DNA of 26,554 nucleotides from assembly GCA_007375995.1 (NCBI GenBank), contig VMFK01000002.1, positions 1 to 26,554 on the forward strand, in the 5' to 3' direction. This stretch comes from Parcubacteria group bacterium Gr01-1014_56. GTDB taxonomy: Bacteria; Patescibacteriota; Minisyncoccia; Phycocordibacterales; SBAW01. Shown here piece after piece: positions 1 through 7,391 of this stretch. The notes beneath the pieces are model-generated. The model saw only the letters and a list, made by a program, of their open reading frames with translations. It was not told where the DNA came from and did not search any database. The number at the start of each line of letters is the position of its first letter. Within the stretch, counting starts at the first letter, position 1. The translations under genes and the position numbers were made by a program.

Positions 1-170
1 GAGTTCAGATACCGCTGGAGGCACTGCACATCGCTACCCGTTGATCCCATTGAAAGATCGCGGGTAAACGTACACTGAACGCCGCCGGTCGGACCCGCGC
101 CCGGACCTTGCTGGGCAATCATTGCATTCAACTGCGATTGGAGCGCCGCGATCTGTTGTAGAAGCTGAGA
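1..170 (-). pseudogene. Out-of-frame C-terminal continuation of the surface protein (partial)
   Basis: Reading the minus strand one nucleotide out of phase with the 34-2328 frame gives an open stretch from 170 to the window edge. It begins with a coiled-coil-like segment (LLQQIAALQSQLNAMIAQQ), then a Gly/Pro linker, then VQCTFTRDL and GSDVQCLQRYLN. The last motif resembles the start of a peptidoglycan-binding-1-type domain, common at the ends of surface proteins in these bacteria. A TAG at 171-173 closes this frame upstream, so the phase change must fall at about 155-173. The cause could be a one-base assembly error, a real mutation or recoding; the sequence alone cannot decide. The domain continues outside the window. 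Confidence 0.6.
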
Positions 171-2328
171 CTACTGAGATCTCAGAGAAGCGTGAAGTCG
201 AGGAGGCGAAGAGACCTGCGGTTGCGAAGAGCGGGGTTGAAGTAGCTGAGGTGTTGACGCCGAAGTTCTGGGTAGGGGTGAAGGGCCAGGCGAAGTTCGC
301 GTAGTCAGTCCCTGCAACGGCAGCAATTACAGAGCCCGCAGTTGTTGTCTTGAGCAAGTTGCCTGTTGCAATTGAAGAGATGGTGAAGTTGGTTGTTGAG
401 GCGGTACCAAAGTACCCGGTGCCAGAGACGGTGAGGGCGGTTGTGGAGGCGTAGGGGAAGGTCGAAGCAGCAGAAGAGGTTGAGGTAATCGCTCCACCTA
501 CAAAGAGGCTTGAGGATATGTAGCCATTGCCGTGTACCGAGAACAGTTGTGCAGGTGCGGTGGTGCCGATGCCAACGTTACCGGTGCCCAGGACAGTCAG
601 TTTCTCATCGGACGAACTGGTCTGAAGAGTGATGACAGAACCCCTGGCGAGCGCTTGGATACCGAAGCGTCCTGTTTCATCAAAGGTGAAGGCAGCAGCA
701 CCGCTCCCTGCTGCCAGTGCTGCTGCCTTGCCGGTTGTGTGCACAGCGGCAAAGCCTACGCTGCTGGTGTTTTCTGCGATGACGTTGCCACCCTGAATCG
801 ACAGTTTTGAAAATGGAGAGGTTGTCCCTATGCCAACGTTGCCGGCAACGTATACATTCCCTGTCGTCGTCGCTCCTCCTGAGACAGTGAGTCCTCCTGT
901 CTGGGTGCCGTCTCCTACGGTGGAGGAAGCGCTTGAGATCAACCCGCCTGTGAAGTAGGAAAGTCCTGTTGAGGTTGCTGAGTTGAAATCAAGATTCACC
1001 AAGTGTGAAGTTGAGGAAGCAAAGAGACCTGCTTGAGCCCAGATTGGTGAGGAGGTGGCTGCAGTCAGGACTCCGTAATTATTACTCCAGGTGAAGGGGT
1101 TGGCTTGTCCAGTCGCGGTTTGGTCAGTGCCACAAACAATGATCCCGGCAGCATTGGTCTCAAGCGCTTCGCTGCAGTTGATGATTCCTGTTTGTATAGA
1201 ACCCGCAACCGCAATGTTACCCATAAAGGTCGAGGTGGCAATCGTCGAGGTCGCAGTAATGTAACTAACCGCGGGGCTGGATGTTGCGCCGAGCGTGTCT
1301 CCGTCAACCCAGTACGCAAAAAGTTTTGCGACACCGCTGCCGTCAATAGTTCCACCGCCAATGGAGCTCGAGCCATTAAAGGTCGAGCCGGTGATGGTCG
1401 CGTTCGTGATCGTAACGCCGTCGAGTTTGTCGATGATTTGTGTGAGCGCAATGTTGTTGGTTACACCTCCAGAAGAATACGACGGTGCTGTGACGCCATT
1501 CACTGCCGAGAAAATTTCTTGGCGAAGCGTTTGCGCAAGCTCCGTGATTTTGCTGGTGAGCAGTTCCTCTGAGACACCGGAGACTACGCGTTCGAGAGTG
1601 CGCTCGACTACCGGGTACGTGTTGTTCTGGACGATCGGGTTTTGAGGAGCGCGAGGTATCGACGGTACTGTGGCGACACTCGGGAGCACTTTTGGCGAAG
1701 AAGTGGCGATAACAACCGGAGCGGTTGGAGTTTGCGCGAGCTGCGTTTCGTTCTTTGGTGCAAAGAAAAATGAAAAAAGATTTGAAAGTAGTCCCGAGGC
1801 AAACGAGCCTGATGAACTCGAAGGAATCGAGATAGAAATCGGGTGTGCGCCAAAAAACGGCGAGTCAACTTGTGCGAGAGCAGCAGTGATCTGGTTTTGG
1901 CGTTCAGAGTATCCCGCGCCACCCGCAAACGCCACCGCTCCAAAAAGAAGCATAATACCGAGTGCAAGCGCAACCTTTCTGTTGAGAGTCGTTGTAAGAA
2001 AAGAAAAAACTCTTTTAACGGATGCCTCGGGAGCAAGAGGTGTGGCCTCCGGAATACCGTTCTCTTTGCGATATTGTTTACTTTCTTCCTTGCGCAAACG
2101 GGCAAGTTCCTCACTACGCTCTTTACGTGCTACAAGGCGAGTAAGCTCAAATTCTTTAATCGAAGTCTCCTCAACAAACCAAGCACCCTGTATCTGGGTG
2201 CCACGGAGTTTACCCTCACGACACAATTTGCTGACATAGTCTTGCGCGCATGAAAGACGCTTTGCTGCATTTCTTGCAGAAAGCATCGGCTGACCGGTCG
2301 GCGAAATTAATTTATTAGGTTGGGACAT
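34..2328 (-). CDS. HTH- and membrane-anchored repetitive surface protein, frame broken near its C-terminus
   Basis: This is a 764-aa reading frame. Residues about 12-60 form an excisionase/MerR-like helix-turn-helix (S-A-R-N-A-A-K-R-L ... G-A-W-F-V), followed by a charged helix (60-92) and one membrane segment (about 117-138). The rest is a Ser/Thr/Ala/Gly-rich region expected outside the cell. It contains two GNVGIGTT motifs (496-503, 583-590), as seen in fibre-like surface and phage tail proteins. It also has two copies of a longer unit, about 410-441 and 681-712, both ending in AGLFASSTS. The ATG has no Shine-Dalgarno; a TATAGT hexamer lies 12 nt upstream. The frame ends at a TAG at 34-36, but the natural continuation is in another frame up to the window edge (see 1-170), so the protein is probably longer. 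A surface filament or adhesin with a cytoplasmic DNA-binding head is an inference; the exact function is unknown. Confidence 0.8.
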   Translation of the reverse strand: MSQPNKLISPTGQPMLSARNAAKRLSCAQDYVSKLCREGKLRGTQIQGAWFVEETSIKEFELTRLVARKERSEELARLRKEESKQYRKENGIPEATPLAPEASVKRVFSFLTTTLNRKVALALGIMLLFGAVAFAGGAGYSERQNQITAALAQVDSPFFGAHPISISIPSSSSGSFASGLLSNLFSFFFAPKNETQLAQTPTAPVVIATSSPKVLPSVATVPSIPRAPQNPIVQNNTYPVVERTLERVVSGVSEELLTSKITELAQTLRQEIFSAVNGVTAPSYSSGGVTNNIALTQIIDKLDGVTITNATITGSTFNGSSSIGGGTIDGSGVAKLFAYWVDGDTLGATSSPAVSYITATSTIATSTFMGNIAVAGSIQTGIINCSEALETNAAGIIVCGTDQTATGQANPFTWSNNYGVLTAATSSPIWAQAGLFASSTSHLVNLDFNSATSTGLSYFTGGLISSASSTVGDGTQTGGLTVSGGATTTGNVYVAGNVGIGTTSPFSKLSIQGGNVIAENTSSVGFAAVHTTGKAAALAAGSGAAAFTFDETGRFGIQALARGSVITLQTSSSDEKLTVLGTGNVGIGTTAPAQLFSVHGNGYISSSLFVGGAITSTSSAASTFPYASTTALTVSGTGYFGTASTTNFTISSIATGNLLKTTTAGSVIAAVAGTDYANFAWPFTPTQNFGVNTSATSTPLFATAGLFASSTSRFSEISVVSASTTDRGAPIAVECNDCPARSGRGSDRRRSVYVYPRSFNGING

Positions 2329-2450
2329 GCGAACGAAAAAACTATATTCTGCAAAACGAGTTCGATGCCCTGTAGGTATTATTTTAAGTCAAAATCGCAC
2401 TATATATGCAAAGAAAAAAAGAAAATGCTGTGGATAAAGATCAAAAATTA

Positions 2451-2527
2451 AAAAAATACCGACCAAAGAATATATATACCTGGGAAGCTAAAATTAGCTT
2501 TAAGGCAAAAAATACCGATCAAAAAAT
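2451..2527. repeat. Pair of direct repeats flanking a small hairpin
   Basis: Two near-identical copies of AAATACCGAYCAAARAAT occur at about 2451-2471 and 2507-2527 (19 of 21 positions match over the full copies; start-to-start spacing 56 bp). Exactly between them, at 2485-2500, is a 7-2-7 inverted repeat, AAGCTAA-AA-TTAGCTT. The region is AT-rich and about 120-200 bp upstream of the start of the first HTH-membrane gene. It may be a regulatory site, for example for that gene. Nothing here looks like an IS end or a CRISPR unit. Confidence 0.55.
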
Positions 2528-2628
2528 CGAAAAGATTTGATAAAATATAACTATAATTTTTAAGAGAAATTTACGCTCTCGTATTGTCGAGACGAGATAT
2601 GTTACAAAATAAAGCAATATCGTCTGTC

Positions 2629-2648
2629 CTATCCGAGATCTCGGATAG
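2629..2648. promoter_or_regulatory. 20-bp perfect palindrome, possible operator
   Basis: CTATCCGAGATCTCGGATAG is a perfect 20-bp palindrome. It has no T-tract on either side, so it is not an obvious terminator. Its core half-site CGAGA recurs in inverted form at about 2577-2592 (TCTCG-TATTGT-CGAGA), and as CGAGA-A-TCTCG inside the -35/-10 spacer of the promoter at 3519-3546. The recurrence fits an operator bound by a dimeric HTH protein, plausibly one of the two neighbouring HTH-membrane proteins. That link is an inference. Confidence 0.45.
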
Positions 2649-2720
2649 ATAAACCCGAGCTTTTATAGTAAGCATTTTTCACTGTAGTAAGCTTCTTATA
2701 AGTATTTGAGCATGAATATC

Positions 2721-2751
2721 AAAAAACCTCTCCAAAACTCTTTAGAGAGGT
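2721..2751 (-). terminator. Rho-independent terminator after the second HTH-membrane gene
   Basis: On the minus strand the arms ACCTCTC (2751-2745) and GAGAGGT (2732-2726) pair as a 7-bp stem with a 12-nt loop. A run of T follows (2726-2721). It lies about 38 nt beyond the stop codon of the gene at 2789. Confidence 0.75.
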
Positions 2752-2788
2752 CTTATTTGACTGATTTTATAAATGATTTCAAATGCTC

Positions 2789-3511
2789 CTATTCTAAGGA
2801 GTATCCCGCGCTGGCAGCCTTCCCTGCCTCAATTACCAGGTGCGAACTTACAAAAATTGAACTCCCTATAATTACAATAAGTACAGCCACACCGAGCGCC
2901 GCAATGCCTAATGCGGGGATAAATATTCTACTGCGCTTGTGCGGTCGAGAAGTAATCCCTCGCTCATTTGTTTTTTTTACTGTCTGCTCTACTTCTTCAG
3001 CACTGCGAGGCATAACAACTGTCGACGCGAGTGAAGACCTTTGTATCGTTGGTATATAAGGCTCATCATCACTTATATACGTAAGCTTTGTGTTTATTTT
3101 TTTATATTCATTTTCAAACGACGGACGATGCACCCGAACTGGTATATGGAATGAGTCACGAGTTTGCGTTTCTATTTCTTTTTTTTCTTCCGGCACTACT
3201 ACTTGTGCAGTCGCAACCGATACACTTGGTGTCTCCTCTTTTACTACTACTGTTTCAACTTCTGTAACTTCTAGATTGGCCTCCACTGGTAGTGCCCTGG
3301 CAACAAGCTCACTGGGAGTGAGCATACTTCCCTCTTTACCAAAATAACCGATAAGTGACTCAAACTCTACATACCAAGACCGGCCCACCTTGCGTCCAAT
3401 TAATTTTTTCCCACGGATCAGCTGCCCGATATAGTCTGAGTGATATCTATATTGTTTCGCGGCACGACGAGTCGAGATATACCGCTTCCCCGAGATTTCT
3501 AGCTCATCCAT
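2789..3511 (-). CDS. Membrane-anchored helix-turn-helix protein
   Basis: This 240-aa protein has an N-terminal excisionase/MerR-like HTH at residues about 9-58. The pattern YISTRRAAKQYRYHSDYIGQ followed by GRSWYV is the same architecture as the N-terminus of the neighbouring surface protein. A long acidic, Val/Glu/Thr-rich linker (60-190), a basic stretch (KRSR) and one membrane segment (about 197-221) follow. Only about 19 residues remain after the membrane, so most of the protein should be cytoplasmic. A membrane-tethered regulator is the simplest reading; DNA binding is not proven. The ATG has no Shine-Dalgarno and sits 7 nt after a TATACT hexamer, suggesting a leaderless mRNA. A terminator follows at 2721-2751. 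Confidence 0.8.
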   Translation of the reverse strand: MDELEISGKRYISTRRAAKQYRYHSDYIGQLIRGKKLIGRKVGRSWYVEFESLIGYFGKEGSMLTPSELVARALPVEANLEVTEVETVVVKEETPSVSVATAQVVVPEEKKEIETQTRDSFHIPVRVHRPSFENEYKKINTKLTYISDDEPYIPTIQRSSLASTVVMPRSAEEVEQTVKKTNERGITSRPHKRSRIFIPALGIAALGVAVLIVIIGSSIFVSSHLVIEAGKAASAGYSLE

Positions 3512-3518
3512 GCTAGAG

Positions 3519-3546
3519 AGTATAACTCCGAGATTCTCGTATGCAA
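3519..3546 (-). promoter_or_regulatory. Predicted leaderless promoter with an internal operator-like inverted repeat
   Basis: On the minus strand: TTGCAT (3546-3541), a 16-bp spacer, TATACT (3524-3519), then 7 nt to the ATG at 3511. Transcription would start at or next to the A of the start codon. The spacer contains CGAGA-A-TCTCG (3539-3529), a perfect inverted repeat whose binding would block RNA polymerase. Autoregulation is an inference. Confidence 0.5.
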
Positions 3547-3552
3547 GCCTGC

Positions 3553-5022
3553 CTACCCTATCACCTTTTTTATTTGCTCTCTAAGTTCGAGTGGGTTTGC
3601 CGAACCGCGACTTTCTTTCATACCCTGCCCCACCAAAAACTGGAGCGCTGCTTCTTTGCCCGTCCTATAGTCCGCTGCCACCTGTGGATTAGCGCTTATG
3701 ACTTTTTGTGCTATCTCGCTCAAGAGACCTGTGTCGCTTTGTTGTACCAGACCTTTCTCTTTGGCGATTACTTCGGGGTCGTCACTCTGCGAAAGCATGA
3801 TTGCGAGTACATCCTTTGCACCGCGCGATGAGAGCGCCCCTCTTTGAATCAACTCGATAAGTTTGCGCAAGCGCAGAGCATTTGCCGGGTCAAGGAGCCA
3901 GGTATCTTTAACCTCCCCCACTTCCCTCTTACCAGCAATGTCGCTCCCGATATAGTTAGCGATAAGTAGTGCCGTCTCACCTCGGACATCAAGTGCTGCT
4001 TTGTCGAAAAAGTTTCCTAGGAGTTGCTCCCTAGCAAACATCTCAGCGTCGTCCTTTTTGAGTCCGAGTTTCAAATACCGATCCCTTTTCTGCCAGGGCA
4101 ATTCGGGTAATTCTTTTTCTAATATATCTCGTTTAAACTCTGCGATCTCAGATAAAAAGAGTTTTGGGAGGTCGGGGTCAGGGAAATAGCGGTAGTCGTG
4201 GCTGCTCTCCTTTTTGCGCTGCGAAAAGGTAGTTTGCTTGTTCTCATCCCAACCGCGTGTCTCCTGTTCTATCTTTTCCCCATTGTTAAGCAGCTTTGTC
4301 TGCCGCTCTATTTCGTAGGCAATAGCCCGCTCCACCGAGCGGAAGGAGTTGAGGTTTTTTACCTCTACTTTTGTACCTAAAATAGGGTTCATCTCTTTTT
4401 TATTTATCTCAATCGCACTCCTGACGGGCGCGATTGAGATGTTTGCCTCCACACGCATTTCGCCCTTCTCCATATTTGCCTCACCTGCCCCAAGCGCTCT
4501 GAGGAGTAGCTGCAGTTCGCGGGCAAAGTCCCCCGCCACTTTTGCATCGTGTATAACCGGCTCGGTGACAAGCTCCATGAGCGGCACGCCTGCTCGGTTG
4601 TAGTCAACTAAACTCCTACCCCCATTCGGGGACAAATCATTCACGTGCTGCGAACGCGCAGTATCTTCTTCAAGATGAACCCTCGTCAGCGCAACACCGT
4701 TTAACTCCCCACCTGAGACGAGCGGATGCGCGTATTGGCTGATCTGGTAGCCCTTGGGAATGTCTGGATAAAAATAGTTCTTGCGGTCAAACTCAGTGTA
4801 GTTGGCAAGCGTTGCTTTAAGCGCTGTCCCCATGAGTAGCACGAGGCGCACCGCCTCGCGGTTTATGACAGGGAGCGTGCCCGGATGTGCCATGCACACC
4901 GGACAGATATTTTTATTAGGCGTTTCCTCGTCTGGGTTATTAAGACACGCACAAAACATTTTTGTGCGTGTCTTAAGCTCCGCATGGATCTCTAAGCCTA
5001 TAGTCGGCCGGTATTGGGGCAT
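3553..5022 (-). CDS. gatB: Aspartyl/glutamyl-tRNA(Asn/Gln) amidotransferase subunit B
   Basis: GatB is the kinase/transamidation subunit of the GatCAB complex, which converts Glu-tRNA(Gln) and/or Asp-tRNA(Asn) to the amidated forms in the cytoplasm. The 489-aa product has the usual length. The N-terminus carries the signature GLEIHAEL, and four cysteines at 24, 26, 40 and 43 (CAC ... CPVC) form the known zinc site. Motifs such as VDYNRAGVPLMELVTEP and DYRYFPDPDLP match the family. The C-terminus (about 340-489) is the YqeY-like tRNA-binding region, ending GSANPLELREQIKKVI. gatA and gatC are not in the window. The gene lies 10 nt after the end of obg. A TAATAT hexamer 7 nt before the ATG may be a leaderless promoter; no Shine-Dalgarno is visible. 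Confidence 0.97.
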   Translation of the reverse strand: MPQYRPTIGLEIHAELKTRTKMFCACLNNPDEETPNKNICPVCMAHPGTLPVINREAVRLVLLMGTALKATLANYTEFDRKNYFYPDIPKGYQISQYAHPLVSGGELNGVALTRVHLEEDTARSQHVNDLSPNGGRSLVDYNRAGVPLMELVTEPVIHDAKVAGDFARELQLLLRALGAGEANMEKGEMRVEANISIAPVRSAIEINKKEMNPILGTKVEVKNLNSFRSVERAIAYEIERQTKLLNNGEKIEQETRGWDENKQTTFSQRKKESSHDYRYFPDPDLPKLFLSEIAEFKRDILEKELPELPWQKRDRYLKLGLKKDDAEMFAREQLLGNFFDKAALDVRGETALLIANYIGSDIAGKREVGEVKDTWLLDPANALRLRKLIELIQRGALSSRGAKDVLAIMLSQSDDPEVIAKEKGLVQQSDTGLLSEIAQKVISANPQVAADYRTGKEAALQFLVGQGMKESRGSANPLELREQIKKVIG

Positions 5023-5032
5023 ACTCTATATA

Positions 5033-6028
5033 TTAACGCGAAGTGCTTGTAACAGTAGAGGCCAAAGCGCTCGTAAGAGTACGGGCCAGAGCTTCGATTG
5101 ATGCGTCGTCGAGCACCGAAACAGTGACGCTGTCCTTTTTATACTTCTTTTTAAATAACGCCTGAATCTTTTTACTATACGCTGCGTCTCTTGTGTCGGA
5201 TTTAGTGAGGAGAATAATTTCTGGTTTATCGTCAAGTACGCCGCTCTCAAATCGGGATATCTCGTCTCGCACTACTTTATAGTCTTGCTCGGGAGTTTCC
5301 GACTCAAGCGAGACACAGTGGATAATGAGCCTCGTACGGGCAATATGCCGCAAAAATTTAAAGCCAAGACCCTTCCCCGCTGCCGCTCCCTCGATAAGGC
5401 CAGGAATATCGGCCAGGACAGAACCATAAAGCATGCCGAGATTCGGGTCGAGCGTGGTAAACGCATATGAGCCCACTTTGCCTACTGCGCCTGTTAAGGC
5501 ATTGAGGAGCGATGTTTTACCAGCGTTAGGGAGCCCTACAAGGCCAGCGTCTGCAATCAAGCGCAGCTCAATCTTAAGCTCGGCTTCCTCCCCTATCCCG
5601 CCTGGAAGCGACTCCTGCGGAGAGCGGTTAACCGACGATTTAAAAACTGCATTGCCAGCGCCACCCCTGCCCCCCTTAAGCACTAAACGCTGCTCCCCTT
5701 CCTCCATAAGCTCGTACTCCTCACCTGTTTCGTTGTTGCGTATAAGAGAGCCAACTGGCAGGTCTATAACCATGTCCTCGCCGCGGCTACCCGATTTACC
5801 GCGGTTCTCACCGGCCTTGCCGTCCCCGGCTTCAAATTTATTTTCTCCCCGATAGCGCGAGAGGAGGTTCATGTCGCGCACGCCGCGGATATATACGTCA
5901 CCGCCATCGCCGCCGTTGCCGCCCGCAGGGCCAGAGTACTCCCTACCTTTAAGGTGGAGCCAGCGCACCACGCCGTCGCCTCCGCGCCCCGCGCGAGCTT
6001 TTATCGTGAGCTCATCTACAAATGCCAT
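5033..6028 (-). CDS. obg: GTPase Obg (ribosome-associated, CgtA)
   Basis: Obg is a GTPase that binds the large ribosomal subunit and links its assembly to nucleotide status. Residues 1-158 form the Gly-rich Obg fold (AGRGGDG, PAGGNGGDGGDV, GGRGGAGN). The GTPase domain follows: G1 GLPNAGKT (165-172), TT at 191-192, G3 DIPG (207-210) and G4 TKSD at about 275. At 331 aa it is the short form, without the C-terminal OCT domain of some homologues. The N-terminus MAFVDE(L/A) is canonical, which fixes the start. A TAGACT hexamer 6 nt before the ATG fits a leaderless transcript. It lies 18 nt after the small membrane protein gene and 10 nt before gatB, so a shared operon is also possible. Confidence 0.97.
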   Translation of the reverse strand: MAFVDELTIKARAGRGGDGVVRWLHLKGREYSGPAGGNGGDGGDVYIRGVRDMNLLSRYRGENKFEAGDGKAGENRGKSGSRGEDMVIDLPVGSLIRNNETGEEYELMEEGEQRLVLKGGRGGAGNAVFKSSVNRSPQESLPGGIGEEAELKIELRLIADAGLVGLPNAGKTSLLNALTGAVGKVGSYAFTTLDPNLGMLYGSVLADIPGLIEGAAAGKGLGFKFLRHIARTRLIIHCVSLESETPEQDYKVVRDEISRFESGVLDDKPEIILLTKSDTRDAAYSKKIQALFKKKYKKDSVTVSVLDDASIEALARTLTSALASTVTSTSR

Positions 6029-6046
6029 CTGGAGAGTCTACTTGTT

Positions 6047-6382
6047 TTAGAACGATTTATGCAACACCCATGCAACAGCGGAAAGTATTACAGAGCCGAT
6101 AAGTGCTGGGACAAAACCAGCGACAGCGAACCCTGCGATGATGGTCGAAAGAAACCAAAATAGGAGTGCATTAAGTACAAAAGAGAAAAGCCCGAAAGTA
6201 ATGAGGTTGATAGGAAGCGTGAGGATAGTGAGTACTGGCCGCACCGTGAGCCCAAAAAGGCCCCAGACAACTGCGACCACAACTGCGGTATAAAAACTAG
6301 CGACAGAAATGCCGGGGACAAGTTCAGAGATAAGGAGGAGTGTCCCAGCGATAGCGAGCACTCGTATAATAATCCCAAACAT
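6047..6382 (-). CDS. Holin superfamily IV-like small membrane protein
   Basis: A 111-aa protein with four predicted membrane helices. The segment RPVLTILTLPINLITFGLF followed by FVLNALLFWF is the signature of the mycobacterial-type phage holin IV family (an integral membrane family common in bacterial chromosomes and mostly of unknown role). Despite the family name, nothing around it suggests a prophage or lysis cassette. A TACAAT hexamer lies 6 nt before the ATG and there is no Shine-Dalgarno. obg follows after 18 nt. Confidence 0.85.
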   Translation of the reverse strand: MFGIIIRVLAIAGTLLLISELVPGISVASFYTAVVVAVVWGLFGLTVRPVLTILTLPINLITFGLFSFVLNALLFWFLSTIIAGFAVAGFVPALIGSVILSAVAWVLHKSF

Positions 6383-6403
6383 AAAACTATTGTACGCTTA
6401 ATT

Positions 6404-6444
6404 TTATAAAAGATGAAGGGCATCCACGCATTGCGCAGATGCCC
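6404..6444 (-). terminator. Terminator of the ubiquitin-like operon
   Basis: On the minus strand GGGCATC (6444-6438) pairs with GATGCCC (6424-6418), with an inner CGC-AAT-GCG stem joined by two G-U pairs. The hairpin has about 12 bp and a 3-nt loop. The tail is TTCATCTTTTA, so the U-tract is imperfect. It lies about 25 nt after the stop codon of the ubiquitin-like gene and separates that operon from the holin-like gene. Confidence 0.65.
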
Positions 6445-6468
6445 CAGAAGAAAACAGGGTTGAGAAGA

Positions 6469-6696
6469 TCAGCCGTTCTTTGCCTTTGGTTGGAGCGACA
6501 CAGTCGCTCCTGGCCTTACAGGAGTGTTTTCATCGGCCTTGCGTCCATCAACCGCTGCCTCCATTCCTTCGCCAACCGAGGCTCCAGTAGCAGAGAGAAC
6601 ACCGAAAACCGTACCCCCATCATTTCCGAGCTGAACATTGATAGGATCGTAACCTGGCCGTACAAACCTAGCGGCCGCCAATTTATCGTGTAACAT
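6469..6696 (-). CDS. Beta-grasp ubiquitin-like protein (MoaD/Prok_Ub type)
   Basis: A 75-aa protein. The second half, AAVDGRKADENTPVRPGA then TVSLQPKAKNG, matches the MoaD/ThiS/ubiquitin pattern (VNG...A...TPL.DGD.V...P...G). The last residue is Gly, the residue an E1 would adenylate, so no processing peptidase is needed. I chose the ATG at 6696 because GGAGG lies 5 nt upstream of it; an ATG at 6708 would overlap that Shine-Dalgarno. It starts 17 nt after the E1-like gene ends and is the last gene of the operon. A sulfur-carrier role (ThiS/MoaD) is the main alternative, but the E2-like partner in the same operon favours protein conjugation. No Gly-Gly is present; the tail reads N-G. Confidence 0.75.
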   Translation of the reverse strand: MLHDKLAAARFVRPGYDPINVQLGNDGGTVFGVLSATGASVGEGMEAAVDGRKADENTPVRPGATVSLQPKAKNG

Positions 6697-6713
6697 AACT
6701 TCCTCCATTTGAG

Positions 6714-7391
6714 TTATGACACCGTATACGTTTCCGTATGAAGTGTCGTGGCGTCGTGCGTCACTTTCCAGGGGTGACTCCCATCTTTGACCCACCGGGT
6801 AAGTATTGACCCGATGAGCCCAGAGAGGACGTACGGCACATGTGCCGTAATGCCCTCAGAGCGTGGTGCGTGGTATGCATCTTCATCGCTGTAAAGCGAC
6901 TCACGATAACATTCCACCTGCTTCTCGTGGTTTAGGTCGATCACATAAAGAGTGATGAATTCACTCATCTCTCCTCGTGCAAACCGACCGTCAACAAGTA
7001 GAGTCACTTTGTCGCGCTGTTTTACTGCCTCGTCAAAGACCAACGCCCTACTCTTCATTGAGTCTACTGCTGCAAAGACAACACCGTCAAGCGCGTCTCC
7101 GTGCGTAAAACGCCTTCCGTGCGCCTTGACCTTAGCCTCGGGGTTAATCGAGAGCGCAAGGTCACGGAGCAATTGAGATTTCTTCCGGCCTATGTCTTTG
7201 GCCGAAAAGTTTTGCATCTGGAGATTAACCGGCTCAACCCAGTCATTATCCCAGATGACGAACCTGCCAAACCCCATACGTGCAATCATTGGAAGCAGGT
7301 TGCTCCCAATACCTCCAGCGCCAATGATTTGTGCTGTAAAGCCAGAGAGAAGTCTCGGATAGTATCCGAGCTCAGTTGTGTTAAGAATCAT
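6714..7391 (-). CDS. ThiF/E1-like ubiquitin-activating enzyme
   Basis: A 225-aa compact ThiF-fold protein. It has the nucleotide-binding GAGGIGS (24-30), the Mg/ATP motif D48-x-D50 followed by N56-L-x-x-Q60, lysines 70-71, and the AVDS motif with Asp110. It should adenylate the C-terminal Gly of the ubiquitin-like protein encoded downstream. Cys161 (VECYRES) is a candidate thioester cysteine. Oddly, the position of the usual Arg in N-L-x-R-Q is Met59. No CxxC zinc pairs of the MoeB type are seen. The start is set by GGGGAGG 6 nt before the ATG, and the gene overlaps the end of the E2-like gene by 11 nt, suggesting translational coupling. PRTRC-type ThiF proteins are the closest architecture I recognise. 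Confidence 0.85.
   Translation of the reverse strand: MILNTTELGYYPRLLSGFTAQIIGAGGIGSNLLPMIARMGFGRFVIWDNDWVEPVNLQMQNFSAKDIGRKKSQLLRDLALSINPEAKVKAHGRRFTHGDALDGVVFAAVDSMKSRALVFDEAVKQRDKVTLLVDGRFARGEMSEFITLYVIDLNHEKQVECYRESLYSDEDAYHAPRSEGITAHVPYVLSGLIGSILTRWVKDGSHPWKVTHDATTLHTETYTVS

Larger units (their letters stand above)
2329..2788. other. AT-rich 460-bp spacer between the two HTH-membrane genes
   Basis: No convincing gene is present. The spacer holds a possible TATAGT -10 hexamer just upstream of the left gene (2341-2346), one sequence matching the DnaA-box consensus on the minus strand (2429-2437, TTATCCACA), the direct-repeat pair, a cluster of CGAGA/TCTCG half-sites (about 2575-2650) that includes a 20-bp palindrome, and the terminator of the right-hand gene (2721-2751). 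Confidence 0.6.

Noticed and set aside
155..173. Programmed +1 ribosomal frameshift in the surface protein
   Set aside because: No known slippery sequence, rare codon pair or stimulating structure is evident. An indel or assembly error is more likely.
2329..2788. Possible replication origin (DnaA-box-like site, AT-rich DNA, palindromes)
   Set aside because: Only one good DnaA-box match is present, dnaA/dnaN are absent, and genes on both sides run in the same direction. The evidence is too weak to call an origin.
2706..3059. 117-aa plus-strand reading frame
   Set aside because: It lies over the terminator and the 3' half of the HTH-membrane gene, and its product shows no recognisable features. 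It is a shadow frame.
6047..6382. Prophage remnant suggested by the holin-like gene
   Set aside because: The holin-IV family is common in chromosomes, and no endolysin, integrase or structural gene is nearby. The gene sits directly before obg.
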